From contig JAIXWF010000016.1 in the NCBI GenBank assembly GCA_027482185.1, positions 152,163 through 216,162 of the forward strand: 64,000 bases of DNA, read 5' to 3'. Positions 27,001 through 35,110 of the stretch are shown in pieces (position 1 is the first letter of the stretch; every line of letters begins with the position of its first letter). A program made the translations under genes and the position numbers. This DNA is from Opitutaceae bacterium (lineage in GTDB: Bacteria > Verrucomicrobiota > Verrucomicrobiia > Opitutales > Opitutaceae). Below the pieces are notes generated by a model. It saw only the letters and a program-made list of their open reading frames with translations, did not search any database and had not been told where the DNA came from.

Positions 27001-27198
27001 CTCGGCGGGCTCGTCAGCTCCACGTTCTTGGACATGGCCGTGACGCCGGCGGTGTTTTTCAAATTCGGGCGTCGCGCCGCCGAGAAGTATCTCGAGCGCG
27101 CGAAAGTCGACCCGCTCGACGCCATCGCCCCGACCCCGTCAACGCCCGTCGCGGCCCCGGCATCACCCGCCGCCGCACCCGTGCTCGATTCTCGCTAG
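24001..27198 (+). CDS. CzcA-like heavy-metal RND efflux pump
   Basis: A 1065-residue RND pump. TM4 region reads [20 protein letters not shown], with acidic residues expected for proton coupling. The segment matching the CusA methionine sites ([20 protein letters not shown]) has no methionine triad, so it is not a close CusA analogue. A divalent metal or a different HME subgroup is likely, though the substrate cannot be decided. The C-terminal tail is Ala/Pro-rich. It forms a tripartite system with the two upstream genes. Close in style to the third RND pump at 50045 (VVDDAI.DVEN). Confidence 0.88.
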   Translation: MLNRLIEFSLRNRLFVLAASALLLIYGGFVIAKLPVDVFPDLNRPTVNIMTEATGLAPEEVETLVNLPMETALNGAPGVKRVRSAAGIGLSILYVEFDWGMDIYRARQLVQERLQLAAEKLPRVVTPTMGPISSIMGEIMLIGLRSENGATAPMDIRSLADWNVRQRLLTIAGVSQVIAIGGGVKQYQVLPAPAKMAALGVSLEEVLTAAREAQENSSGGFLENANKEALIRNVGRTTSLEDIGNSVVTVRKGVPVRLRDVAEVKFGRQVMRGDAGVNGEPAVILSVQKQPGTDTLTLTRLVEAALAEMGKTLPSDVKIVTLFKQGNFISAAVRNVEEAIRDGAIMVVIVLFLFLLNFRTTLITLTAIPLSFVVTGLYFKFAGITINTMTLGGLAVAIGMVVDDAIVDVENVFRRLRENRHAAHPRPVLRVIAEASSEVRNSILFATLVIILVFIPLFALGGIEGRLFAPIGVATIVAMIASFVVSLTVIPALASYLLPKMKRMEHENDGWLVRGLKAFDQRLILGPSMRHPWVVMVLALLLVAGSFALYPRMGKLFLPEFNEGTSTINLLSAPGTSLAESNRVGVIAEKLVLAVPEVASTGRRTGRAELDEHAEGVHYTEIDVDFKKSTRSREAILDDIREKLAQIPGVVSNVGQPISHRLDHLLSGVRAQIAVKIFGPDLDKLRTYASEAEAAMNDIPGLVDLQTEKQVLIDQIKIEVNREKAAMYGLKTGALNEQLEAALNGATVAQVLEGQRTYNLVVRLNESSRLNVAAIRDILIDAPVGGKVPLSLVAAVRESKGPNAINREDVQRRIVVSANVSGRDLGSVVGEIQAALTAKLHLETGYFVSYEGQFQSQQEATRVIGILAIFTFGTIFLLLYSHFRSGMIVAQILLNIPLAFIGALGLTYVMVGQVSIATLVGLITLAGIASRNTIMMISHYLHLMEHEGEKFDAHMIVRGSLERLVPVTMTALTAGLALIPLVLAADQPGKEILYPVAVVILGGLVSSTFLDMAVTPAVFFKFGRRAAEKYLERAKVDPLDAIAPTPSTPVAAPASPAAAPVLDSR

Positions 27199-27219
27199 TT
27201 CAAATCCAAACGCAAAAAC

Positions 27220-27687
27220 ATGAAAACATCCCTCGCACTCACCCGCGCGCTGCCGCTTCTGGCGGGAGCCGCGCTTTTGCTCACCGTCCCCGGCCTCCGC
27301 GCCGCGGACAAGAAAGCCGATCACGAACACGGCGCCGAAATGGCGAAACCGGCCACCGCCGCCGCTGCCCTCGACCAAGCCGGCAAGCTCCACATGGAGC
27401 TGGCCGCACAGGTGAAGGCCAAGAACCTAAAACCGGTGCATGAAACGGCGGAGAAACTCACCGGCGTGCTCAACGCGCTGCCGGCGCTCTCCAAGGATTT
27501 GCCCGCCGACAAAAAGACCCGTGTCGAGGGCACGGTGAAAAACCTGGCCAAGGCGCTCGATGCGTTGCACGACGCCGCCGACGAGGGCAACCAAGCCGGT
27601 TCCGAGAAGCAATTGGGGACAGTGGACTCCCTAATGAAGATGCTCACCGCCCAGTATCCCGCCGCCAAGGCCGCTCACGCGCACTAA
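27220..27687 (+). CDS. secreted helical protein downstream of the CzcA-like pump
   Basis: A 155-residue protein with a Sec signal peptide (about 1-29). The mature part starts His/Asp-rich (DKKADHEHGAEM) and is otherwise a helical bundle (LHMELAAQVKAKNLKPVHET, DLPADKKTRVEGTVKNLAKA), ending HAH. The next gene product carries a homologous helical domain (VSKELPADKLRRAEGAISNL), so this is one of two paralogues. The sequence lies 21 bases after the pump. A periplasmic metal-binding role is suggested by the His clusters and the context; the family is not recognised. Confidence 0.7.
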   Translation: MKTSLALTRALPLLAGAALLLTVPGLRAADKKADHEHGAEMAKPATAAAALDQAGKLHMELAAQVKAKNLKPVHETAEKLTGVLNALPALSKDLPADKKTRVEGTVKNLAKALDALHDAADEGNQAGSEKQLGTVDSLMKMLTAQYPAAKAAHAH

Positions 27688-27710
27688 TCGCACGGCCACT
27701 TGTTTCCACC

Positions 27711-27738
27711 GCGCTCACCGCTTCGTCGCGGTGAGCGC
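27711..27738. terminator. 11-bp perfect hairpin between two paralogue genes
   Basis: GCGCTCACCGC (27711-27721), loop TTCGTC, GCGGTGAGCGC (27728-27738). A very stable stem with no T-run after it, 23 bases after a stop codon; probably a terminator-like or mRNA-stabilising structure between 27220 and 27759 genes. Confidence 0.5.
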
Positions 27739-27758
27739 CCATCGACGCCAACGAAATC

Positions 27759-29129
27759 ATGATCTCCCATCGCCTCACTCAAACCTCGGCACTTGCGCTC
27801 GCCCTCGCATTGCAGGGCCTCACTTCGCCCGCATTCGCCGCCGCGGCTCCCGCCGCGCACGAACACTCCGCCGCCGCACCGGCCGCGCCCAAGTCGTCCG
27901 CGGAAGCGTGGGGCCGGATCAACGGACTTCGCGTCAGGCTCACCAGCTTGACCGAAAACAAGAAACTCGCCGAGCTGCATGACGTGACCGAGACCCTGAC
28001 GGCGACGTTGAAGGGATTGGTGAACGTCTCGAAAGAGCTCCCGGCGGACAAGCTGAGGCGGGCCGAGGGCGCGATCAGCAATCTGGCGAAGGCGCTCGAC
28101 GCCGCGCATGACGCCGCGGATGAAAACAATCAGGCGGCCGTCGAAAAACAGCTCAAGGGTATCGACGCCCTGCTGAAGGTGCTGGCGGCGCAATATCCAG
28201 CCGACATCGCCGCGACGCCGCCCATCGCCGTCGCGACCGGCCATGATCACGGCGATGAAGCCGGCCACAGCCACGCCTCGGCCGCGGAACCGACGACGAC
28301 GGTGAACGTCGTCAGCCCCGGCCCCCTGCAGGCCGGGCAGCCGGCGCAAATCGCGGTGCGACTCGCGAACAAGCAGACCGGCAAGCCCGTCACGGCGGCC
28401 GATCTCGAGCTGGCGCACACGAAAAAAGTTCACCTCCTCATCGTCGATCCGAGCTTGAGCGACTACCACCACGAACATCCGGTGGAGACCGCGCCCGGCG
28501 TGTGGTCCTTCGCGTTTACGCCGCGTGCGGGCGGCGAATACGTCGTCTTTGCCGATCTGCTTCCGGTGGCGACTTCCGTGCAGGAATACGCCCGCAGCAC
28601 CGTCAAGGTTGCGGGCTCGGCCCGCGCGCTCGACCTCCAGCCGACGCAGAGCGTGACGGTGGATGGCTACCGCTTCGACATGCAGATCGAGGGCGGAAAA
28701 ATCCCGCTCGAAGGCGGTGCGATGGTGAAGGTGAGCGTGATCAGGCCCGACGGTTCGCTCGCGAAAAATTTGGAGCCGATCATGGGAGCGTTCGCCCACG
28801 GCGTCGGTTTCACCCCCGACCTGAAAACCGTGCTGCACGTTCACCCGCTCGGCGAAGAACCGACCAATGACAGCCAGCGCGGCGGCTCCGAGCTGCACTT
28901 CCACATCGCGCCTGCGGCAGCCGGCTACTACCGCTTCTACGTGCAGGTGCAGATCGACGGAAAGGACAAATTCGCCGGCTTTGGCATCAATGTGACGAAC
29001 GAACCGGCCGCCGCCGCCGCCCCGGCCTCGCTCTACTATTGCCCGATGCACCCGGACGTCACCTCGAAGACCTCCGGAGCCACTTGCCCGAAGTGCGGCG
29101 GCATGAAGCTCGTGCCGAAAAGAACCTGA
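27759..29129 (+). CDS. secreted three-domain protein: helical domain, beta-sandwich domain, heavy-metal-binding tail
   Basis: A 456-residue protein. Signal peptide about 1-27. Helical domain about 45-150, paralogous to the preceding gene product (NKKLAELHDVTETLTATLKG, ELPADKLRRAEGAI). A His-rich linker (HDHGDEAGHSHA) leads to two beta-rich, Ig/FixH-like segments (KKVHLLIVDPSLSDYHHEHP; VDGYRFDMQIEGGKIPLEGG; VLHVHPLGEEP). The tail YYCPMHPDVTSKTSGATCPK (about 425-444), then CGGMKLVP, is a classic heavy-metal-binding domain as in CusB and P1B ATPases. It is probably a periplasmic or surface metal scavenger that works with the efflux system upstream. Confidence 0.75.
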   Translation: MISHRLTQTSALALALALQGLTSPAFAAAAPAAHEHSAAAPAAPKSSAEAWGRINGLRVRLTSLTENKKLAELHDVTETLTATLKGLVNVSKELPADKLRRAEGAISNLAKALDAAHDAADENNQAAVEKQLKGIDALLKVLAAQYPADIAATPPIAVATGHDHGDEAGHSHASAAEPTTTVNVVSPGPLQAGQPAQIAVRLANKQTGKPVTAADLELAHTKKVHLLIVDPSLSDYHHEHPVETAPGVWSFAFTPRAGGEYVVFADLLPVATSVQEYARSTVKVAGSARALDLQPTQSVTVDGYRFDMQIEGGKIPLEGGAMVKVSVIRPDGSLAKNLEPIMGAFAHGVGFTPDLKTVLHVHPLGEEPTNDSQRGGSELHFHIAPAAAGYYRFYVQVQIDGKDKFAGFGINVTNEPAAAAAPASLYYCPMHPDVTSKTSGATCPKCGGMKLVPKRT

Positions 29130-29159
29130 CCACGACCTCGATCAACGCAGTTCGCAACG

Positions 29160-29921
29160 ATGGTGGATGATTTCCGCAGTTTCGAAAAGCAGCTCGCCGC
29201 CTCTTATCGCGACGTGGCGAGCCAGTATCGCCATGACGACGAGATCGAGGTTGCCACAAGCAATCACAGCAGGATTTGCGGAAATCTAGAGCGCGTCTCG
29301 TCATCATTTGAACGGCCGATCCACGTGCTCGATGTCGGATGCGGCACGGGGCGATATTTCCACTGCCTGAAGAATGTGGACTTGCTGGTCGGCGTGGACA
29401 TTTCGGCGGAGATGCTGCGAGCAGCGGAGCAGCCGGTGAAGGGCGACAAGATCTCGGCGAAGACCATCCGGCTGCTCCAGCGCAATGTCTACGAGCACAC
29501 ATTTCCGTCCGAGATGTTCGACTTCATCTATTGCTTCGGCGTGTTCGGGCATGCGGCCAAGCTCACTAGTGAACTCTGTCGGAAGTTCCATCTCTGGCTG
29601 AGCCATGACGGGCGCCTGTATTTCGATGCGATCGAATCGTCCGACGATCCGCCCCTGATCGCGGCGCGCCGCAAAATCAGGCAGGCGCTTCACCCGCTAC
29701 TTCCCCAACGCGTCAGGCAAAAGCTAGGTGAGCGTGCCGCGCACCTGCCGGTGTTCACGATGACACACGAAGAGCTTGACTCGGTCATGTGTGAGGGCGG
29801 CTTTTCCGACTTCAGCATCTCGATGAATGACTGCCGCTCACCGCTTTGGCGCGGGGCGCATCTCGAATGCATCGCGACCAAGAGTCGTCGCGGGCACCGA
29901 CCGCACGCAGTCAGGCCATGA
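29160..29921 (+). CDS. class I SAM-dependent methyltransferase
   Basis: A 253-residue soluble protein. Motif I is IHVLDVGCGTGRYFHCLK (about 55-72), followed by LVGVDISAEMLRAAEQ (acidic loop), FDFIYCFGVFGHAAK and SHDGRLYFDAIE. The C-terminal part (about 165-253) is basic and may select the substrate, which is unknown. It is in the same direction as the metal operon upstream, 30 bases after it. No metal-thiol motif typical of ArsM is seen, so arsenic methylation is not supported. Confidence 0.78.
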   Translation: MVDDFRSFEKQLAASYRDVASQYRHDDEIEVATSNHSRICGNLERVSSSFERPIHVLDVGCGTGRYFHCLKNVDLLVGVDISAEMLRAAEQPVKGDKISAKTIRLLQRNVYEHTFPSEMFDFIYCFGVFGHAAKLTSELCRKFHLWLSHDGRLYFDAIESSDDPPLIAARRKIRQALHPLLPQRVRQKLGERAAHLPVFTMTHEELDSVMCEGGFSDFSISMNDCRSPLWRGAHLECIATKSRRGHRPHAVRP

Positions 29922-29942
29922 TGCCTCCCTGATCTTCTATTC

Positions 29943-30431
29943 ATGAAAACTTACGCCAAGTTCCTCCTTCTTGTTCTTACATTCCTCAAGCTCGCTCTGG
30001 CTGCTGCTCCTGCTGCCGATTCCGACGACACCGCCGCCGTGAAAGCCGTGCTGAAGGATTACAAGACCGCACTCGAAAAACGCGACGCCGCGCCGGCCGC
30101 AAAGCTATTTACGCCCGAAGCGCGGGTGTTCGAATCGGGTGGAGTCGAGGGCACGTTTGCCGACTATCTCGCACATCACATCGGCCCCGAGTTGGGCGAG
30201 TTCAAGGAGTTCTCGTTTCGCGACTACAAGGTCGACGTGCGGCTGGAACCGCCGCTCGCCCTGGCCACCGAGACCTACATCTACAAGATCGTGCTCAAGG
30301 AAGGCGCTCGCGTGATCGAGAAACGCGGCGTCGCCACCTCGGTGCTCAAGAAAATCGTGGGCGATTGGAAAATCATCCAGACGCACACTTCCTCGCGCAA
30401 CCTGCCGAATACGAACTCAACCGCGAAATGA
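29943..30431 (+). CDS. secreted NTF2/SnoaL-like (DUF4440-type) protein
   Basis: A 162-residue protein with a signal peptide (about 1-21, LLLVLTFLKLALAAAPA) and one NTF2-like domain: VKAVLKDYKTALEKRDAAPA, ARVFESGGVEGTFADYLAHH, YKVDVRLEPPLALATETY and VATSVLKKIVGDWKIIQTHT, the usual end strand. This fold serves varied small-ligand roles. Its stop overlaps the next ATG (ATGA), so it is co-translated with a methyltransferase. Confidence 0.75.
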   Translation: MKTYAKFLLLVLTFLKLALAAAPAADSDDTAAVKAVLKDYKTALEKRDAAPAAKLFTPEARVFESGGVEGTFADYLAHHIGPELGEFKEFSFRDYKVDVRLEPPLALATETYIYKIVLKEGARVIEKRGVATSVLKKIVGDWKIIQTHTSSRNLPNTNSTAK

Positions 30432-31081
30432 CTGCGCCCGAAACAATCAAGCCCGCGCTGGCCTACGACTGGCTCACGCCATTCTACGATCCGGTCGTGC
30501 GCTGGACGACGCGGGAGCGGACGTTCAAGTCCAGCCTGCTGGCTCAGGCAGGTATCGGCTCCGGGCACCGCGTCCTCGATGTCGGGTGCGGCACCGGCAC
30601 GCTGGCGCTCGCCGCCAAACAGACGTGCCCCGGAGCGGCCGTGACCGGGCTCGACGCCGACCCCGCGGTGTTGGCGCGGGCCGCCCGCAAGATCGAGGCC
30701 GGTGGCGAAATCGTGAGACTGGTCGAAGGCCGTGCCGACTCGATGCCTTTCGCCAACGGCACCTTTGAACGTGCGATCAGCAGTTTGTTTTTCCATCACC
30801 TCGATCGCGCCGCCAAGCAGCGTGTGTTCCGGGAAATCCACCGCCTGTTGGTGCCGGGCGGGGAACTCCATGTGGCCGATTGGGGGTGCCCGGAAAACGT
30901 GGCGATGAGCGCGGCGTTTCTGGTCGTCCAGCTCCTCGATGGCTTTTCCACCACGGCGGACCACCGCCGCGGGTTGCTGCCGACCCTCATGCAGGAGGCC
31001 GGCTTTCGCGAAGTCGAGGTCACGCGCCACGTCAACACCCCCTGTGGCACGCTCTCACTTTTTCGCGCGGTGCGCGCATAA
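30428..31081 (+). CDS. class I SAM-dependent methyltransferase (UbiE-like)
   Basis: A 217-residue protein; ATG at 30428 overlaps the previous stop. N-terminal YDWLTPFYDPVVRWTTRER is typical of UbiE-like enzymes, followed by motif I RVLDVGCGTGTLALAAKQ, TGLDADPAVLARAARK, FERAISSLFFHHLDRAAK and LLVPGGELHVADWG. Such proteins often methylate small molecules or lipids. It is followed by a DUF3347-type gene after 18 bases, so the run 29943-31573 may be one operon. Substrate is unknown. Confidence 0.8.
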   Translation: MTAPETIKPALAYDWLTPFYDPVVRWTTRERTFKSSLLAQAGIGSGHRVLDVGCGTGTLALAAKQTCPGAAVTGLDADPAVLARAARKIEAGGEIVRLVEGRADSMPFANGTFERAISSLFFHHLDRAAKQRVFREIHRLLVPGGELHVADWGCPENVAMSAAFLVVQLLDGFSTTADHRRGLLPTLMQEAGFREVEVTRHVNTPCGTLSLFRAVRA

Positions 31082-31099
31082 TTCAGTCCCGTCCCAACC

Positions 31100-31573
31100 A
31101 TGAAATCCAAATCCATTCGTATCCTCAAGGCCGCTGGCCTGTTCGCGCTGCTCGGTCTCACCGCGCAGGCGCACGACAAAAACGCGCCGCTCAACGACGC
31201 GCAGAAGACATTCCTATCCCAATACGAAGCCGTCCGCGCCGCCCTCGCAGCGGATGATCTCGCCGCCGCTAAAAAGGCCGCGACGGTCGTCGAAAAGGAT
31301 CTCGCCGTCGTCGCCAAGGAAGACACCAAAGCGCAGCCCAGCGCCGACGCCGCGAAGAAACTCGCGAGTGCCGATTCACTGAAGACCGCCCGCGAGGCGT
31401 TCAAAGCCCTAAGCAAGCGCGCCGTCCATCTCGCCGGCAGTCAGAAGGGCTATTACATCGCAAACTGCCCGATGGTCGAGGGCGGCGAGGGCGATTGGGT
31501 TCAGGCCACGACGAAAATCAATAACCCGTATTTCGGCAAGGCGATGCTCACGTGTGGCAGCATCAAGGAATGA
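31100..31573 (+). CDS. secreted DUF3347-type metal-associated protein
   Basis: A 157-residue protein with a signal peptide (about 1-23, ending AQA). The helical domain ends in NCPMVEGGEGDWVQATTK and NNPYFGKAMLTCG, the DUF3347 signature also seen near the C-terminus of the 14254 adaptor (NPFYGTAMLTCG). In other bacteria this domain occurs alone or fused to CusB-type adaptors; the two conserved Cys and Met residues suggest Cu(I) binding in the periplasm. It closes the plus-strand block. Confidence 0.78.
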   Translation: MKSKSIRILKAAGLFALLGLTAQAHDKNAPLNDAQKTFLSQYEAVRAALAADDLAAAKKAATVVEKDLAVVAKEDTKAQPSADAAKKLASADSLKTAREAFKALSKRAVHLAGSQKGYYIANCPMVEGGEGDWVQATTKINNPYFGKAMLTCGSIKE

Positions 31574-31580
31574 CGAGCTT

Positions 31581-31607
31581 CCACGGGGGAAACATTGGCC
31601 CTCGTGG
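31581..31607 (+). terminator. hairpin after the DUF3347-type gene
   Basis: CCACGGGGG (31581-31589) and CCCTCGTGG (31599-31607) pair at eight of nine positions, starting eight bases after a stop codon at the end of a plus-strand run. No T-run follows. Confidence 0.4.
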
Positions 31608-31754
31608 CCTTGTGTGAAATCCAGTCATCCGGGTGCGAACCGGGTGGCTGGATCGTTTCGTTCGTAATTCAAAATGAATTCTCTGGCGCCAGGCTAAGCC
31701 GGAAACGTGCAGTACGGTTGGCTCTTCAGGTCGCGAAGACGGGGCGGTTTCCAT

Positions 31755-32126
31755 CTACCTTGCAGTTGGGCTGTGGCGAGAGGATTTACTCCCAGAGGCG
31801 GCGCCACCAACCGCGTTCGCGCGGGGCACGGCGAGTTTGAGGGCGGTCTTGAAGCCGCCGCGCTTCTCCACACACCGACCCGCTTTGCGCATGATGCGTT
31901 CACAGATGCCGGCCTTCGCCCAACGATGAAACCAATCGTGCACCGTGCTCTTCGGCCCGAACTCCGCGGGCAGATCGTTCCACTTCGCGCCATTGTCCAG
32001 AATCCAGAATATGCCACGGACCATCTTCCGCTTGTCCGCCGGAGGTCGCCCAACCTTGGCGCTACTCGCCGTTTCCGGGATCTGTTTGCAGATCCAATCC
32101 AGCTGCTCGTCAGTAAGTTGAAGCAT
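31755..32126 (-). pseudogene. remnant of an IS5-family transposase (N-terminal half only)
   Basis: The reading starts MLQLTDEQLDWICKQIPE and contains GRPPADKRKMVRGIFWILDN, AKWNDLP, STVHDWFHRW and ERIMRKAGRCVEKRGGFK, the N-terminal helix-turn-helix region of IS5/IS427-type transposases. After that the sequence turns unrelated, and no DDE catalytic part is found on either strand towards 31574. The element is therefore broken at about 31850. It lies between the plus-strand efflux block and the minus-strand copper block and may mark an old junction. Terminal inverted repeats were not recognised. Confidence 0.75.
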
Positions 32127-32272
32127 ATCAGGCTGACAATGTATCCGAGTCACGGTTACACCTAGGTTTTCGGATAGCTTCTAGCACGTTGCCGATCATA
32201 CCCCGCTCATCCGCCCAAACCCTCACACCCCTCGCTCTTTCCCATAAACAATCGCTCTACAGAGCGCGCTAC

Positions 32273-33085
32273 TCACCACCAGAGGCGCAAACCAAGAACG
32301 AAGCGGAAATCATCCACGGGCACGCCAGCCGCGCGACTCAGGTCGGCGGTCTGCCCGGTCTGTCGTAGCCACGTTACTCCGACATAGGGAGCAAACTCAC
32401 GGCGGATTTCGTAGCGCAGGCGCAAACCTAACTCGACGTTATTGAGACCGCTGCCGACCCCGAACTTGGGAGCATCTTGCAGCGCGGCGTTGAGATCAAA
32501 GCGGGGCTGGAGAATCAGTTTTTGGGTGAACAGCACGTCATAGGTTGCCGCCAAACGTGCGGAAATATCGCCGTGCTCGCTTACGAAGAGCGTCGGCTCC
32601 AACTCAAACCAATACGGCGCGAGTCCCTCGAATCCAAAGACGGCAAACACGCGCCCCCGATCCGATCCAGCCCCCCAGGTGCGGTCATACCGGATTCCGG
32701 TTTGAAAATCCCAGAAGGGTGCGACCAACCGACTGTAGAGGGCTTGAACCTCGCCTTCGCCTTCGCCTTCGGCGCGACCGGAAAGCTGACTCGTTCCTTC
32801 GGCTTTCCACCAAAACTTATTCTTGTCGCCACCATACCAACCTGCGGCGTCCAGGCTGAGTGCATCAGCACCATCTCCCGAGGTAAACTCCAGCCGGTCG
32901 ATGAGGACATAATTGAATTTCATCCTGTCCTCGACGGGCGGAACCCAACCTTGTGTGAGATGCGGAGGCTGCCCCGTGACAGGAGCTGTCGGCGCATCCG
33001 CGCCCGTGCCGTGTCCGGCATGTTGGGCGAGCAGCGAACTGACCGAAATGAGACCGACGCCGAAGAGAGGGAAAAAACGGTGCAT
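32273..33085 (-). CDS. copB: CopB/PcoB-family outer membrane copper resistance protein
   Basis: A 270-residue protein with a signal peptide (about 1-20), a short His/Gly segment (QHAGHGTG) and a beta-barrel of the CopB type: NYVLIDRLEF, WYGGDKNKFWWKAEG, GEVQALYSRLVAPFWDFQTG, YWFELEPTLFVSEHGDISAR, LGLRLRYEIRREFAPYVGV and a final aromatic LRLWW. PcoB-type proteins sit in the outer membrane and act with the PcoA/CopA oxidase, encoded 15 bases upstream. The methionine-rich N-terminal part of many CopB proteins is nearly absent. Confidence 0.88.
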   Translation of the reverse strand: MHRFFPLFGVGLISVSSLLAQHAGHGTGADAPTAPVTGQPPHLTQGWVPPVEDRMKFNYVLIDRLEFTSGDGADALSLDAAGWYGGDKNKFWWKAEGTSQLSGRAEGEGEGEVQALYSRLVAPFWDFQTGIRYDRTWGAGSDRGRVFAVFGFEGLAPYWFELEPTLFVSEHGDISARLAATYDVLFTQKLILQPRFDLNAALQDAPKFGVGSGLNNVELGLRLRYEIRREFAPYVGVTWLRQTGQTADLSRAAGVPVDDFRFVLGLRLWW

Positions 33086-33100
33086 GACGGATAACGGGGT

Positions 33101-35071
33101 TCAGGCGACGGAGACCACGCGGAACATGCCGGCTTCCATGTGATATAGGATATGGCAGTGCATAGCCCAGAAACCTGGCGCATCGGCTTCAATATCGAGC
33201 GAGAGGCGTTCCGCAGGCTTCACGTTGATCGTGTGTTTCTTCGGCCGATAAGCGCCGGCCCCGTTCTCAGGTTCGCTCCACATGCCGTGAAGGTGCATGG
33301 GGTGATCCATCATGGTGTCGTTGACGAAAGTGAGGCGCACGCGCTCGCCGAGTTTGAAGGCAATGGGAGCGGCAGCTTCCGAAAATGTCTTTCCGTCAAA
33401 GCCCCAGATATAGCGCTCCATGTTGCCGGTGATATGGAGTTCGATTTCGCGATCGGGCGGACGCACTTCGGCGCGCGGCTGGAGGCTGCGCAGATCGGTG
33501 TAAACGAGCACACGATGGGGCGCATCTTCCAAACCTGTGCCGCGCTCGTGCAGGCGATTGCGCGGTGCCATCGCGACCATCGAATTGCCCGCTCCATGAT
33601 TGTCGGGGCGGTGCGGGACGGGGGCCGACGCAGGGGCAAGCTGCGCCGCAGGCATCACCATGCCGACGTGTTCGCTGCTCGGAGGCGGCGGGGCAGGCAT
33701 TTTCATGCCGGGCATGTCGGCCATCCCGGCCATTTTGGAATGATCGACTGCGGGTGCAGGCGCGGGCTTCGACATATTGGCCATCGCGGCCATGTCATGT
33801 CCGGCGGAAGACGATGGTGGCGGGGTCGGCGAGCCACCATGCGCGGAATGCTCTCCACCGGCCATACCCGGCATCCCGGCCATCGAGCCTGCGCCGGCAC
33901 CGTGATCCATGCCCATATCAGCCATCGTGCGAATCGGGCGAACACGACGTTGCGGGAGCGGCGCGGTCATCCCTTGGCGCGGAGCGAGCGTGCCCGCAGC
34001 GTAACCGCTGCGATCCATCGACTCGGCGAACAGCGTGTAGGCGCGATCCTCCGGGGGTTCGATGACGACATCATAGGTCTCCGCCACCGCGATGCGGAAT
34101 TCGTCCACCGTGACGGGCTGCACGTCGTTGCCGTCAGCCTGAACCACCGTCATGGGCAGACCGGGGATGCGCACGTCAAAATACGTGGCGGCAGAGGCAT
34201 TGATGAAGCGCAACCGCACGCGCTCACCGGGATGAAACAATCCCGTCCAGTTGGCGGCGGGAGGAAGGCCGTTTACGAGATAGGTGTAAGCGGCTCCGGT
34301 GAGATCGGAAATATCCGTCGGGTCCATGCGCATCCGCGCCCACTCCCGACGGCTGGCAAGGGCGGCAGACCAGCCCTCACGGCCGGCATCGCGAACCAAG
34401 TCGGGCAGCGTGCGGCGCTGACGGTTGTAATAGTTACTTTGCTTTTTGAGCCGCGAATACACGAGGTGCGGATCGGTAAAGGTCCAATCGGAGAGTATCA
34501 CCACGTATTCGCGGTCGTATTCGTAGGGCGCGGGCGTGCGCGGATCGATGATGATGGGGCCGAAGACACCGACCTGCTCCTGAAAGCCGGTATGGCTGTG
34601 ATACCAATAGGTGCCGCTTTGCCCGAGCGGGAAACGATAGGTGAACGTTTCGCCAGGCTTGATGCCGCCAAAGCTGACGCCAGGAACACCGTCCATCGCC
34701 GCGGGGAGGATAAGGCCGTGCCAATGGATCGACGTATCCTCGCCATCGAGCTGGTTGGTCACGCGAATCACCGCCTCGTCGCCTTCGCGGAAGCGCAGCA
34801 GCGGGCCGGGCACCGTCCCATTGATCGTGATGGCCGAGGCTGGGGTTCCGGCGAGATCGAGCGTGGCGCGCCTGATCGCTAGATCCACTTCATTGGTCGC
34901 GACGGCCATGTCGCTGCCGGTGCCCGCCATCGCTCCATGCCCGGCATGGCTCGATTGGGCATAAGCCGGGGTAAGCCGCTGTAGCAGCGCAAGCCCGCCC
35001 GCCGCCGCCGAGAGATTGAGGAAACGACGACGGGAAAAATGGGACGAGGGGTTGGTTGGCATGGGCGGCAT
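33101..35071 (-). CDS. copA: CopA/PcoA-family multicopper oxidase, Tat-exported
   Basis: A 656-residue protein (653 if the ATG at 35062 is used). A twin-arginine signal SRRRFLNLSAAAGG lies near residue 15. Copper ligands are visible as SIHWHGLILP, WYHSHTGFQ, HPMHLHGMW and HCHILYHMEAGM. A long Met/Gly/His-rich insert (MADMGMDHGAGAG, GMPGMAGG, MAGMADMPGMKMP, about residues 385-475) would bind extra copper, as in PcoA. It oxidises Cu(I) or stores copper in the periplasm and is the partner of CopB, encoded next. The gene lies in a minus-strand copper block. Confidence 0.92.
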   Translation of the reverse strand: MPPMPTNPSSHFSRRRFLNLSAAAGGLALLQRLTPAYAQSSHAGHGAMAGTGSDMAVATNEVDLAIRRATLDLAGTPASAITINGTVPGPLLRFREGDEAVIRVTNQLDGEDTSIHWHGLILPAAMDGVPGVSFGGIKPGETFTYRFPLGQSGTYWYHSHTGFQEQVGVFGPIIIDPRTPAPYEYDREYVVILSDWTFTDPHLVYSRLKKQSNYYNRQRRTLPDLVRDAGREGWSAALASRREWARMRMDPTDISDLTGAAYTYLVNGLPPAANWTGLFHPGERVRLRFINASAATYFDVRIPGLPMTVVQADGNDVQPVTVDEFRIAVAETYDVVIEPPEDRAYTLFAESMDRSGYAAGTLAPRQGMTAPLPQRRVRPIRTMADMGMDHGAGAGSMAGMPGMAGGEHSAHGGSPTPPPSSSAGHDMAAMANMSKPAPAPAVDHSKMAGMADMPGMKMPAPPPPSSEHVGMVMPAAQLAPASAPVPHRPDNHGAGNSMVAMAPRNRLHERGTGLEDAPHRVLVYTDLRSLQPRAEVRPPDREIELHITGNMERYIWGFDGKTFSEAAAPIAFKLGERVRLTFVNDTMMDHPMHLHGMWSEPENGAGAYRPKKHTINVKPAERLSLDIEADAPGFWAMHCHILYHMEAGMFRVVSVA

Positions 35072-35110
35072 TAAAGCAGAGCGTTACAACTTGCAGACGG
35101 TTCCCTGCTA

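Noticed and set aside
24001..27198. Second CusA-type Cu(I) pump
   Set aside because: The region matching the CusA methionine sites has no methionine triad; only the 16340 pump keeps all three.
29160..29921. Arsenite methyltransferase (ArsM)
   Set aside because: Lacks the conserved cysteine set of ArsM, and no other arsenic genes are nearby.
31574..32272. Complete insertion sequence
   Set aside because: Only the N-terminal half of the transposase is present, and no terminal inverted repeats were found.
33152..34882. 576-codon plus-strand frame opposite CopA
   Set aside because: Shadow of the Tat-exported oxidase gene; no recognisable motif.
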